A stretch of 64,000 nucleotides of DNA from Desulfosporosinus sp. GTDB lineage: Bacteria > Bacillota > Desulfitobacteriia > Desulfitobacteriales > Desulfitobacteriaceae. The stretch covers positions 62,001 through 126,000 of the forward strand of contig DOPM01000057.1 of the NCBI GenBank assembly GCA_003513495.1, in the 5' to 3' direction. Of the stretch, positions 18,672 to 27,971 are shown in pieces; the first letter of the stretch is position 1, and each line of letters starts with the position of its first letter. A program made the position numbers and the translations under genes. The notes under the pieces were generated by a model, which did not search any database, was not told the origin of the DNA, and saw only the letters and a list, made by a program, of their open reading frames with translations.

Positions 18672-21119
18672 TCAGGTCGAAGAAATTCTATTAATGGTAC
18701 GGTAGCGAATTTTCCATATCCAATCCGCGTACTCTCTTATCGTTCTATCACTGGAGAATACTCCAGAATTTGCAATATTCAGCAAGGAAATCTTATTCCA
18801 ATCCTTTTGATTCAAATATAGAGATTGGAGTTTATCATGGGTTTGGATGTATGAGGGGAAATCTTTTAGGATAAAAAATTCATCATTATAGATCATTAGA
18901 GAATCGTATAATGTCCTGAATTCATCCCCCATATTATCGAAAAAACCAGCGTTCAATAGATCAACACACCTTCGTATATCAGAGTGCTCGTGGTATTCAT
19001 CCCAGGGTTTATACCCACCATTACGGGTGTAATCTAATACTTGTTCAGCAGTAAGCCCAAAGATGAAGATATTCTCTTCTCCAACTGCCTCTTTAATTTC
19101 CACATTAGCCCCATCTAACGTACCTAAGGTAAGAGCCCCGTTCATCATGAATTTCATATTTCCAGTTCCTGAGGCTTCTTTGCTGGCAGTGGATATCTGT
19201 TCACTAATGTCTGCTGCTGGATAAATCAACTCCCCTTGGGATACATTGAAATTCTCCAAAAAAACAACTTTTAAGTTCTGACAAACCCTTGAATCCTGCT
19301 CGATTTTTTTGCTAAGACAATTTATTAATTTAATAATGGTTTTAGCATAGTGATAGCCTGGAGCTGCTTTTCCACCGAAGATAAACGTTTGGGACCCCGA
19401 CAACCCCTGAGGTTCATTCACACCCTTATTGTATAAATGCATGATCTTTAGGACGTTGAGCAATTGCCGTTTATAAGCATGAATTCGTTTTACTTGAACA
19501 TCAAAAATTGACTCAGGGTCGAGAATAATCCCATAGTTAGAATTGACCCTGTCGGCCAATAGGCATTTGTTTTCGTACTTCACTTTGGCGAGCTGTTCCA
19601 AAAAACTCTGGTCCTCCTTGAAGGCCTGAAGTTTCTTGAGTTCCCCAGCATCTTCCTTCCAATTTGGTCCGATTGCTTCTGAGATTAGATGAGACAGTTT
19701 AGGATTAGCGGCCAAAAGAAATCGCCTGTGATTAACCCCATTGGTCTTATTATTAAATTTATACCCAAAAACTCTAAAGTAGTCTTTAAACACTTCATTT
19801 TTAAGAATTTTAGTGTGCAATTGCGCAACCCCGTTGACAGATGAGCTGCCGATAATGGCTAAGTTAGCCATCAAGATATACCCATCTTTTAATATATGGG
19901 TGTTACTTACTACTTCCTCATCATCCATAAAACGCTCAACTAAATCTTCTTTGAATCTTCGATCAATCTCTTCAATAATCATAAAGATCCGAGGCAAAAG
20001 AGTTTTGACCATATCGATGGGCCATTTTTCCATGGCTTCAGGCATGATCGTGTGATTGGTAAAGGACATGGTGTTGACGGTTATATTCCAAGCCTCATCC
20101 CATCCCATACCTTCTTCATCAATTAATATACGCATTAATTCGGGGATACATAAAACTGGATGAGTATCATTGATATGAACTGAAACACGCCTTGAGAAGT
20201 CATGCAAGGAACTTAAACCGTTCTTTTTCTTATAGCTTCGTACAATAGTCCCTAACCCTGCTGCCACAAAAAAGTATTCTTGTTTTAGCCTTAACTCTCT
20301 TCCCGCACGACTACTATCATCCGGATAGAGGATATATGAAATCGCTTCAACTTCTGACTTAAAACTTGTAGCCTGATTAAATTCCCCACGATTGAAGCAG
20401 GCCAAATCAAGTTCACTGCAAATTGTTTCTGCACTCCATAACCTTAAATTGTTTATATAGCTGGGATTATTATAGCTCATAATGGGTACATCATAAGGCA
20501 CCGCCAAAACCGGTTCATAGTTCTCGTGATTAAACACAACCCGCCCATCTTTAAGTTCGGGTCGCACCGTTCCTTTGAATTTAATAATAACCGCTTTATC
20601 CGGCTTTCTAATTTCCCAAGGGAAACCATTTTTTAACCAATTGTCAGCTATTTCTACTTGATTGCCTGAGACAATCTTTTGTTCAAATAATCCATATTTA
20701 TAGCGAATTCCGTTGCCATGTCCATCTATTCCTAAGAAAGCCATGGAATCTAGAAAACACGCCGCCAGTCTCCCTAATCCTCCGTTACCCAAACCAGGAT
20801 CAGATTCTTGCTCTAAGAGTTCATCAAGATTAATACCCAGCTCTAACAAACCCTCTCGTACTAGATTCTCTATCTTAAAGTTAACCAGATAGTTATGCAG
20901 AAGTTTGCCAATTAAGAACTCCATTGAAAAGTAGTAGATTTGTTTTCCTTGGGAGATAGAATTTTTGTTAATAGCTCGGTAATAGCTCATTTTTTCTTTG
21001 AGCAACATGACTAAGGCTACAAATTTATCCCAAGGGGTCGCTTCATCAGCAGTGATTCCCTCCCCCTCAATCAACTTCATCAGATAGGCTTGTTTGAAGC
21101 TTTCTTTGTCGGTAAACAT
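18672..21119 (-). CDS. glgP: Glycogen phosphorylase
   Basis: The 815-residue GT35 enzyme releases glucose-1-phosphate from glycogen. The pyridoxal-phosphate lysine is K656 in GTGNMKFMMNGALTLGTLDG, and the family motif EDSDPGLGNGGLGRLAACF-like block (here EQESDPGLGNGGLGR) is near residue 105. Its start codon lies 40 bp inside the end of glgB in another frame, which suggests translational coupling. It is unusual in that synthesis and breakdown enzymes share one operon; this is common in clostridia and implies control of flux at the enzyme level. Length is normal. Confidence 0.97.
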   Translation of the reverse strand: MFTDKESFKQAYLMKLIEGEGITADEATPWDKFVALVMLLKEKMSYYRAINKNSISQGKQIYYFSMEFLIGKLLHNYLVNFKIENLVREGLLELGINLDELLEQESDPGLGNGGLGRLAACFLDSMAFLGIDGHGNGIRYKYGLFEQKIVSGNQVEIADNWLKNGFPWEIRKPDKAVIIKFKGTVRPELKDGRVVFNHENYEPVLAVPYDVPIMSYNNPSYINNLRLWSAETICSELDLACFNRGEFNQATSFKSEVEAISYILYPDDSSRAGRELRLKQEYFFVAAGLGTIVRSYKKKNGLSSLHDFSRRVSVHINDTHPVLCIPELMRILIDEEGMGWDEAWNITVNTMSFTNHTIMPEAMEKWPIDMVKTLLPRIFMIIEEIDRRFKEDLVERFMDDEEVVSNTHILKDGYILMANLAIIGSSSVNGVAQLHTKILKNEVFKDYFRVFGYKFNNKTNGVNHRRFLLAANPKLSHLISEAIGPNWKEDAGELKKLQAFKEDQSFLEQLAKVKYENKCLLADRVNSNYGIILDPESIFDVQVKRIHAYKRQLLNVLKIMHLYNKGVNEPQGLSGSQTFIFGGKAAPGYHYAKTIIKLINCLSKKIEQDSRVCQNLKVVFLENFNVSQGELIYPAADISEQISTASKEASGTGNMKFMMNGALTLGTLDGANVEIKEAVGEENIFIFGLTAEQVLDYTRNGGYKPWDEYHEHSDIRRCVDLLNAGFFDNMGDEFRTLYDSLMIYNDEFFILKDFPSYIQTHDKLQSLYLNQKDWNKISLLNIANSGVFSSDRTIREYADWIWKIRYRTINRISST

Positions 21120-23026
21120 GCATTATGTCCCTCCAATTCTTGACTATTTGAGATTGGTTTTAAAACAACGAATCCTAAGGGAGCAACCTTAATGATTATT
21201 GAAAATCCTTGCCCATGCCAAGAAACCTTTTCAGCTTTGAGCAACGACTGATTAGTGTAATTGTTCCCTCCATAAATCTCTTGATCAGAATTGAATAGTT
21301 CCTGATAGTTTCCTTGCTTGGGGACACCAAGACGAAAATTCTCATAACAGTTGGTTTGGAAATTGATTAAGATAATTAGAAAATCCTCGGTATTTCGTGT
21401 TTTTCGGCAGAAGATCAAAATGCTCTGTTCATGGTTTTGCACATCAATCCATTCAAAACCTGACCAATCTTGGTCATTTTCCCAGAGGGCCTTTTCATTA
21501 ATGTAAAGTTTGTTTAGATCCCTTACAAAGGTCTGATGGTTTCTGTGCATCTCATAGTCTAAAAGGAACCAATCTAGTTCCGCCCCTTCATTCCACTCAA
21601 TAAACTGGGCAAATTCCCCACCCATAAACAATAGTTTTTTACCCGGATGGCACATCCAATATCCCAATAAACCTCTTAGTCCAGCAAATTTTTGCAGGTA
21701 ATCCCCCGGCATTCTATCAATTAACGATTTTTTTCCATGGACAACCTCATCATGGGATAGAGGTAAAATGAAATTCTCAGAAAACGCATAAGTCATTGAA
21801 AAGGTCAACAATCGATGATTTGCTTTACGCAAAGGAAAATCGAGACTTATATATCGCAAGGTATCGTTCATCCAACCCATATTCCATTTATAATTAAAAC
21901 CCAGTCCATTTACGTCTGTGGGATAGGATACAAGTGGCCACTCAGTCGATTCTTCGGCAATCATAAGGACATCGGGGAAATATTGAAAGACGACTTCATT
22001 TAAGCGCTGCAAAAAAGCAACTGCCTGAAGATTCTCTCTGCCCCCATGAATGTTCCGTCTCCATGTATCAGGCTTTCCGTAGTCAGCATAGAGCATACTA
22101 CTGACTCCATCCACGCGTAACCCATCAACGTGAAATCTATCAAACCAAAACACTGCATTAGAAATTAAATAGCTCCAAACCTCAGTTTTCTCAAAATTGA
22201 AGTTGTAAGTTCCCCATTGTTCATTTCTATCATTTTCATACACAGGTGATCCGTTAATCTCCCCTAGTCCATGAGCATCCTTACAAAAATGACCGGGCAC
22301 CCAATCGAGAATAACCCCTATGCCCGCTAGGTGACATTGATTGACAAAAAACATAAAATCTTTTGGGGTGCCGAAGCGACTCGTACAGGAGTAATACCCT
22401 GTTATTTGATATCCCCACGAACCATCGAAGGGATGTTCCGCAATAGGCATCAGCTCAATATGTGTATACCCCATCTTAAGAACATAGTCTAGTAACTCAA
22501 CCGCTAACGTTCTCCAATTATAGAAGGATCCATCCTTTTTCCTTCTCCAGGAACCCAGGTGAACTTCATATATCAAAAGCGGCATTTCCTTAACCTTAAT
22601 CTCTTTTCGATGCTTCATCCAAGCTTGATCCTGCCATTTAATCCCTTCTAGTGACCAAACGATCGAAGCAGTTGCCGGTCTGAATTCTGTAAAGAAGGCA
22701 AACGGGTCAGATTTAAGAAACACTCGTCCGTCCTTGGTATGAACTTCATATTTATAGAACTGTCCTTCGAGATCCTTAGGCACAAAGAGTGACCAAACCC
22801 CGCTACTCCCTGTTTCAATCATCGAACTTCCTGTGGAACACCAATCATTAAACTCTCCTACGAGGCAAACCCGCTCAGCATCAGGCACCCAAACAGTAAA
22901 ATTTGTTCCACGGATTCCACCCTGTTCCAGGATATGTGCACCCATTTTTAAGTAACTGTGGTACAGTTCCCCTCGATTAAACAGATATAGTTCATCCAAT
23001 TCAAGAAAGAACTTCGTATCCTTCAT
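21080..23026 (-). CDS. glgB: 1,4-alpha-glucan branching enzyme
   Basis: This 648-residue GH13 enzyme forms alpha-1,6 branches in glycogen. It has an N-terminal CBM48 domain (about 30-125) and a catalytic barrel with D306 (GLRVDGV), E358 (MIAEES) and the LSHDEV aspartate. It is the first gene of the glycogen operon and overlaps glgP by 40 bp. The C-terminal tail of about 15 residues beyond the last beta-domain (ending near VVLKP) is encoded within that overlap, so the ending may have been extended by loss of an earlier stop codon. Start at ATG 23026. Confidence 0.97.
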   Translation of the reverse strand: MKDTKFFLELDELYLFNRGELYHSYLKMGAHILEQGGIRGTNFTVWVPDAERVCLVGEFNDWCSTGSSMIETGSSGVWSLFVPKDLEGQFYKYEVHTKDGRVFLKSDPFAFFTEFRPATASIVWSLEGIKWQDQAWMKHRKEIKVKEMPLLIYEVHLGSWRRKKDGSFYNWRTLAVELLDYVLKMGYTHIELMPIAEHPFDGSWGYQITGYYSCTSRFGTPKDFMFFVNQCHLAGIGVILDWVPGHFCKDAHGLGEINGSPVYENDRNEQWGTYNFNFEKTEVWSYLISNAVFWFDRFHVDGLRVDGVSSMLYADYGKPDTWRRNIHGGRENLQAVAFLQRLNEVVFQYFPDVLMIAEESTEWPLVSYPTDVNGLGFNYKWNMGWMNDTLRYISLDFPLRKANHRLLTFSMTYAFSENFILPLSHDEVVHGKKSLIDRMPGDYLQKFAGLRGLLGYWMCHPGKKLLFMGGEFAQFIEWNEGAELDWFLLDYEMHRNHQTFVRDLNKLYINEKALWENDQDWSGFEWIDVQNHEQSILIFCRKTRNTEDFLIILINFQTNCYENFRLGVPKQGNYQELFNSDQEIYGGNNYTNQSLLKAEKVSWHGQGFSIIIKVAPLGFVVLKPISNSQELEGHNACLPTKKASNKPI

Positions 23027-23337
23027 AAATAACTTTACACCTACTTCACTCTGGTCCCACTCCTTATAGCTTAATTATTCTCTTAGCTAACGACATTTCC
23101 TTTCATTTTTTGGAAAATATTTACTGACAACTTTCGTGTATATTCATGCTTCTTCTTAGTGTGTATTGACAGCATATGCAAGGAATTAAAAAATGGTCCT
23201 AAGAAATACTATTATGACAAAAGAGAGTTCCTGCCGTTTTTTCTAACCGCAAGAACTCTCTTTTTTATACTATATAAGGCTCCAAGAACCTCTAAATTTT
23301 AACACTGTTGATATCTAGTTCCCACTTTGACGAAGGG
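23027..23337. other. Intergenic region before the glycogen operon
   Basis: The gap holds the terminator of the EamA gene (23220-23266) and the untranslated leader of glgB. No sigma-A promoter with both boxes close to consensus was found by eye, and no further gene was seen. Confidence 0.5.
23220..23266 (-). terminator. Bidirectional terminator after the EamA gene
   Basis: An 11-bp stem (AAAGAGAGTTC and its complement) surrounds a 22-base loop and is flanked by A- and T-runs on both sides, about 70 bp after the stop codon of the EamA transporter gene. Confidence 0.8.
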
Positions 23338-24276
23338 CTAATTCTGGCTTAGGGGATAGATTTGATCACCACTCCGCTTCAGGGCGTTCATTTGAAGCAA
23401 GGCTACTCCCAATAAAATCAAACTACTTCCCCAAATTTGGGTCAATGATAGTAATTCTCCCAAAAAGAAAAATGCCGAAATTGCACCAACGACAGGTTCA
23501 AGCATTCCAATCATCCCCGCGCCAAAGGCACTAAGATTATGCAATCCTTTAATATATAATCCAAATGGTAAAATTGTGGCAACCACAGCGATGTATAAAA
23601 ATTGCAGCCATGCTAATCCTCCATAGCGCAGAGCCAGCGTCCATGGTGGTTGGTATATACACCAAACTAAGGAACCAAAACCCATCCCCCAAACTAAAAG
23701 CGTCCAAGAGTTATATGTTTTCAAACCGCGTTTGCCATACATTGAATAGAAAGCAAATGTACAAGCAGCAGCCAATCCGTATATAACACCCAAAGGATTC
23801 AGCCCAAAGCCTGAAGTCGTGCCTGCTACGATTAAATATCCTCCAATAATCGACGTACTCAAAGCCACCAGTTTGATTCCAGTGAGGACTTCCGTTCGCA
23901 ATAATAACCCGACAATCAGTATAATGATTGGAGCTGTATACTGTAAGAAAAGGGCTGTAGCCACATTCGTATAGCTCAGTGCCAGAAGATAGGTGAATTG
24001 AAGTAATCCTAAGCCTATAATGCCAAAAATCGCAAGATAGCCAAGATCTGACCTTCGGACATGTAGTAGCATTGGTTTACTGATGGAAAGCACCACTAGT
24101 AAAAGTATAAAAGACAACGTTAGTCTCATCTGAGCTACATCGAATGCCGAAACAGCACTATTGAAGAGGTGCTTAGCCAAGGTTGCTGACGTTCCCCAAA
24201 GTATAGCAGCTCCAGTAACCTGTACAACACCAAGCCAGTGTTTAGGAAACTGGGCAAGTTTAGAATTGATGAACAA
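23338..24276 (-). CDS. EamA/DMT-family transporter
   Basis: The 312-residue protein has ten hydrophobic helices in two repeats, the pattern of the drug/metabolite transporter (EamA) family. Family members export or import amino acids, nucleosides or small metabolites; substrate cannot be predicted. The likely start is TTG at 24276, eight bases after GAGGAG. It appears monocistronic, between the glycogen operon and the divergent pspC-like gene, with its own terminator at 23220-23266. Confidence 0.88.
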   Translation of the reverse strand: MFINSKLAQFPKHWLGVVQVTGAAILWGTSATLAKHLFNSAVSAFDVAQMRLTLSFILLLVVLSISKPMLLHVRRSDLGYLAIFGIIGLGLLQFTYLLALSYTNVATALFLQYTAPIIILIVGLLLRTEVLTGIKLVALSTSIIGGYLIVAGTTSGFGLNPLGVIYGLAAACTFAFYSMYGKRGLKTYNSWTLLVWGMGFGSLVWCIYQPPWTLALRYGGLAWLQFLYIAVVATILPFGLYIKGLHNLSAFGAGMIGMLEPVVGAISAFFFLGELLSLTQIWGSSLILLGVALLQMNALKRSGDQIYPLSQN

Positions 24277-24445
24277 TGATTACACTCCTCGTCTATTATG
24301 AACTTCTTTATTGAAAAGTTGATTGATATCTGATAAATGTGTAACATATACAGCTTCTCATACGTATTAAGAGTGTAGCGACATAAAAACAGCCAAGAAG
24401 TATACTAATTATGGGCTGTAAAATGAGCGCAGAGGAGGAAAAAGC

Positions 24446-24634
24446 ATGTCGAAACGCTTATATCGATCTAACCAGGATAAGCAACTTGGTGGTGTTTGCG
24501 GAGGGTTGGCCCAGTACTTAGAAGTTGATCCCAGTCTTATAAGGATTGCTGCAATTCTGCTTTTATTTGTCGGTGGTACAGGATTTTTAGCGTATCTCGT
24601 AGCCTGGTTCGTTATCCCTAGTGATATAGATTAG
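24446..24634 (+). CDS. PspC-domain protein
   Basis: This 62-residue protein is essentially one PspC domain: the N-terminal basic segment SKRLYRSNQDKQLGGVCGGL, then one membrane helix ending AYLVAWFVIPSD. PspC proteins take part in envelope stress responses or act as small membrane regulators. GAGGAGG lies just upstream of the ATG. It is a single plus-strand gene between two minus-strand transcription units. Confidence 0.92.
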   Translation: MSKRLYRSNQDKQLGGVCGGLAQYLEVDPSLIRIAAILLLFVGGTGFLAYLVAWFVIPSDID

Positions 24635-24672
24635 ATTAGATAAGAACAGCTTATTTATATTCAGTCCATTTG

Positions 24673-26631
24673 CTATAATGCATCCTGTACTATTTCGGCA
24701 ATATCCTTGCATTCGATTCCTGCATCTGACTGGCTAACGGCTTCAGTTAATGTTGATAAACATAAGGAGCATGCGCTGGCAAGAATATCAGGCTCAGTTC
24801 GCATAGCCTTTTTCAATAGAAGGCTATTTATTTTTTTCTCCTGATTATTATTGCCCATCCATATACGTCCACCACCAGCCCCACAACAAAAACCCATTGA
24901 TCGATTGTTCTTTTTCATATCTATCACTTCTAATCCTGGTATCGAAGTTAAAACCTCTCTTGGCGCATTATAAATAGAATTATATCTACCTAAATAGCAG
25001 GGATCATGAAAGGTAACCTTGCGCTTATCAGATTCTTTCAGTTTAAGCTTCTCTGACTTAATAAGCTCTAGGATAAACTCTGAATGGTGCACCACCTGAT
25101 AATGCCCGCCGAACTGAGGATAATCATTCTTTAGGGAGTTATAACAATGGGGACAGTGAGTTAGGATTGTCTTGAATTCATAACGGTTTAAAGTGTCCAC
25201 ATTTTTTTGTGCTAACTCTTGATAGAGCTTTTCATTCCCTAATCGCCTCACAGAATCTCCACAACATTGTTCTTCCGCTCCTAATAGAGCATAGGTAACC
25301 CCTGCTCGATCTAGGATTCTGATCATGGCCTCAGAAACCTTCTGATTGCGAGAATTATACGTTCCGAAACATCCTAGCCAATATAGAATATCCGTTTGTT
25401 TTTTTTCGCTTAGAAGAGGAACCTGTGACGTTTCCATATGACAAATTTGAAAATCTAACTGTTTGGCCCAGGGATTGCCGGATTCTTTGATATTATTAAA
25501 TACCTTCTGGACTTCTGGGGGAAAGCCCGCATCGCTAATAACCAAACTTCTTCTCATATCAACGATTCGTTTAACGTGTTCTATATAAATCGGGCACTTT
25601 ACTTCGCAGAGGCCGCATGTCGTACAAGACCAGAGGGTTTCTCTTGAAACAGCCTTATCTATAATTGGGTGGCTATTATCTTTGATGGAATGTCTTTTTA
25701 AACTTTGAACTACGGATCTTGGGGATAAAGGTGCTCCACTTAAATTCGCGGGACAACCTTTCTGACATCTTCCGCAAGAAATACAAGCATCTAATTCAAG
25801 AAGCTGTTTCCGATTAAAGTCTTTAAGATGAGCAACTCCAACGTTCTTAGACTCTTCTAAAGGAAAATCGACAGGGGTTAACGTTCCAATGGGTGAATAG
25901 GATTTCAAGAAGATGTTTAAGGGAGATGAAACCATATGAAACAATTTAGAAAATGGGATATAGGCGATCAGCCCAAAGGTTAAGAACATATGAAAATACC
26001 ATAAGAAGGCATGAAGTACTAAAGCAGAGGAAACCGATAAGCCCGCTATTTGAGTCACTACAGAGAACAATAGCCCAACAGGTGACCACCATGCCCAAGG
26101 ATCACTCGTTGAGTAAATTCTTAACCCCTCTAAGATGAAGCCTGTAAAAAGGATGGTAAAAACAAGAATCAATAGCAGAGCATCATCGAGGGTATAATCC
26201 TCATGGTCTGGTTTATCGATATATCGTTTATAGGCAGCCATAGCTATACCAATCAAAGCTATAAGTCCAAACAAATCGAGCAGCAAACTTAGTACTAAAT
26301 ACTTCATTCCATAGTACAGCGGTATTCCAAAATGATCCTGAATCGCAATAACTAACGTTCCGAAGGTTAAGACGATAAATCCATAAAAAACCCCTAAATG
26401 CATAAAGCGGCGAAACGTCCCCCTGAAAACCCCTTTATCATGCCTAAAGATCATTGAAAAAAACATCCTAAATCTTATGCCCAAATGATCGTACTTAATA
26501 GGCCTTCCTTGTTTCCATCGCCTAACCTTTTTTGTAACCCCGATTATAAAAATGACGAAGGCTAGCAGAGCAAAACTATACATTAGGGACTTCCCGTCAA
26601 TATTCCAATATAACTGCCTAGTCGCCTCCAT
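24673..26631 (-). CDS. Membrane Fe-S oxidoreductase, HdrD/DsrMK-like fusion
   Basis: The 652-residue protein starts with five or six membrane helices resembling the heme-binding NarI/DsrM type (about 1-250). Two 4Fe-4S motifs follow, CISCGRCQKGC and CTTCGLCEVKC, then two CCG domains like HdrD, including CHDPCYLG-type and CCGAGGG motifs. Such fusions pass electrons between a soluble partner and the quinone pool; close relatives beside etfAB genes act as ETF:menaquinone oxidoreductase. No etf gene is in this window, so the partner is unknown. GAGGTG precedes the ATG by five bases. Confidence 0.88.
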   Translation of the reverse strand: MEATRQLYWNIDGKSLMYSFALLAFVIFIIGVTKKVRRWKQGRPIKYDHLGIRFRMFFSMIFRHDKGVFRGTFRRFMHLGVFYGFIVLTFGTLVIAIQDHFGIPLYYGMKYLVLSLLLDLFGLIALIGIAMAAYKRYIDKPDHEDYTLDDALLLILVFTILFTGFILEGLRIYSTSDPWAWWSPVGLLFSVVTQIAGLSVSSALVLHAFLWYFHMFLTFGLIAYIPFSKLFHMVSSPLNIFLKSYSPIGTLTPVDFPLEESKNVGVAHLKDFNRKQLLELDACISCGRCQKGCPANLSGAPLSPRSVVQSLKRHSIKDNSHPIIDKAVSRETLWSCTTCGLCEVKCPIYIEHVKRIVDMRRSLVISDAGFPPEVQKVFNNIKESGNPWAKQLDFQICHMETSQVPLLSEKKQTDILYWLGCFGTYNSRNQKVSEAMIRILDRAGVTYALLGAEEQCCGDSVRRLGNEKLYQELAQKNVDTLNRYEFKTILTHCPHCYNSLKNDYPQFGGHYQVVHHSEFILELIKSEKLKLKESDKRKVTFHDPCYLGRYNSIYNAPREVLTSIPGLEVIDMKKNNRSMGFCCGAGGGRIWMGNNNQEKKINSLLLKKAMRTEPDILASACSLCLSTLTEAVSQSDAGIECKDIAEIVQDAL

Positions 26632-26671
26632 ATGAACACCTCAATAATTATTGTGAAAACTTATAAACATT

Positions 26672-27502
26672 CTATGAATATTTTTCAAGCCATTTAACGA
26701 TATAAGCTAGTACCTCATCTTTTTCTGGTTCATTATGAAGTTCATGATACAGGCCTTGCCAAAGCTTCAGAGTACAATCCATCGGAACCTGGCCAGCAAA
26801 TTGCTTACTAGCTTCAGAGGAGGTTATACGATCAGCTTCACCGTGCATTAATAGCAAGGGAAGATCGAACTTTGCTGCATTTTTCAGCGCCCACCGCCCT
26901 GCGTGATCCATGGTCACAAAAAGACGAATGGAAATGCGGTTATGAACCAGTGGATCAGCTTTGTAGGCATCAACCACGTTTAGGTCACGGGAAAGTGCTT
27001 TTAAATCAAGCCCGCTAGGTAATGAAAAGGTGGGCCATAGTCTATTTAATAACCTTAAAAGCGCTATAAGCAACCTAGGAGGTTCAACCGTTAACTTAAG
27101 CCATGGACTAGTAACAATCACTCCTGCAAATTCCGGTCGTCGACGCAGGACATAATTGAGAACTAAGTTGCCTCCTAGGCTATGACCATATAGAAAGGTA
27201 GGTAAGCCTGGGAAACGTTTAATAGATTCACGTCTAAAACGGTCGATATCGTCCAATAGCGTGTCATAGAAGGGCGTATACCCACGCCTGCCCAAGGATT
27301 TACCATGCCCCCGTTGATCATAGGCCAATAAAACATAACCCGCTTGGGTTAAGTATTGTGCCATATTAACATATCGTCCGCTGTGTTCTCCTAAACCATG
27401 AATAAGGCAGATCACGCCTCGGGATTTAGTTGCTGGCTGCCACTCTTTAGCATAGAGTACCGTTCCACCATCAACGCTAAATTCAAATTCAGTGTACTTC
27501 AC
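26672..27502 (-). CDS. Alpha/beta hydrolase, monoacylglycerol-lipase type
   Basis: The protein of about 276 residues has the serine hydrolase fold with the nucleophile elbow GHSLGG, an upstream LIHGLGEHSGRY oxyanion motif, and the acid and base in LMHGEADRITS and LYHELHNE. It matches lysophospholipase/monoacylglycerol lipases. No signal peptide is present, so it is cytosolic. GTG at 27502 is six bases after GGGTGG; ATG at 27508 touches that site and is the alternative. It follows the ytxJ-like gene closely, and both may be co-transcribed. Confidence 0.88.
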   Translation of the reverse strand: MKYTEFEFSVDGGTVLYAKEWQPATKSRGVICLIHGLGEHSGRYVNMAQYLTQAGYVLLAYDQRGHGKSLGRRGYTPFYDTLLDDIDRFRRESIKRFPGLPTFLYGHSLGGNLVLNYVLRRRPEFAGVIVTSPWLKLTVEPPRLLIALLRLLNRLWPTFSLPSGLDLKALSRDLNVVDAYKADPLVHNRISIRLFVTMDHAGRWALKNAAKFDLPLLLMHGEADRITSSEASKQFAGQVPMDCTLKLWQGLYHELHNEPEKDEVLAYIVKWLEKYS

Positions 27503-27522
27503 GATCATCCACCCTTCATTGT

Positions 27523-27891
27523 TTAAAAGGCTTGACTGAAAGGGGATATTTCACCCTCTAAGGCTTTCTTAATATTGGTTTGGGTCACTGCCTGATGGGA
27601 AGTATGCCATAAAATCTGCCGATTACTTAAAAGCAATACTTGTGGGGATTGATGCTTTACTCCTAAGTTTTCAGCTAATTGGTTAGAAATTGATCGAGAC
27701 TCAATTACCTTAATCATGACGACTAAGATTTCATCCGAACTTTCCTGAATAAAATCCTGAACCTCCTGCCAAGCCCTTGCACTCGTAGGACAGGCAGTGC
27801 TATGTTTAAAGATGATTATTTTGCGTAGACGGGATTCCTCTAGAATTCCCTTCAGATCCTGGGGACTATTAATTTCCTTGAACTCTGCCAT
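27523..27891 (-). CDS. ytxJ: YtxJ/BrxC-like monothiol bacilliredoxin
   Basis: The 122-residue thioredoxin-fold protein has the DUF2847 motif, with HSTACPTSARAW in place of a CxxC site: one cysteine at about residue 34. In Bacillus the relative YtxJ (BrxC) removes bacillithiol from oxidised proteins. Finding it here suggests bacillithiol or a similar low-molecular thiol in this anaerobe, which is inferred. The start is supported by AAGGAGAG upstream. It lies 20 bp before the hydrolase gene. Confidence 0.85.
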   Translation of the reverse strand: MAEFKEINSPQDLKGILEESRLRKIIIFKHSTACPTSARAWQEVQDFIQESSDEILVVMIKVIESRSISNQLAENLGVKHQSPQVLLLSNRQILWHTSHQAVTQTNIKKALEGEISPFSQAF

Positions 27892-27971
27892 GGTTTATTC
27901 TCTCCTTATCCACGAATATAGTATCAATACACAATTGATTATTCGTCTTTACAACTCGCCTTTCTTAGACC

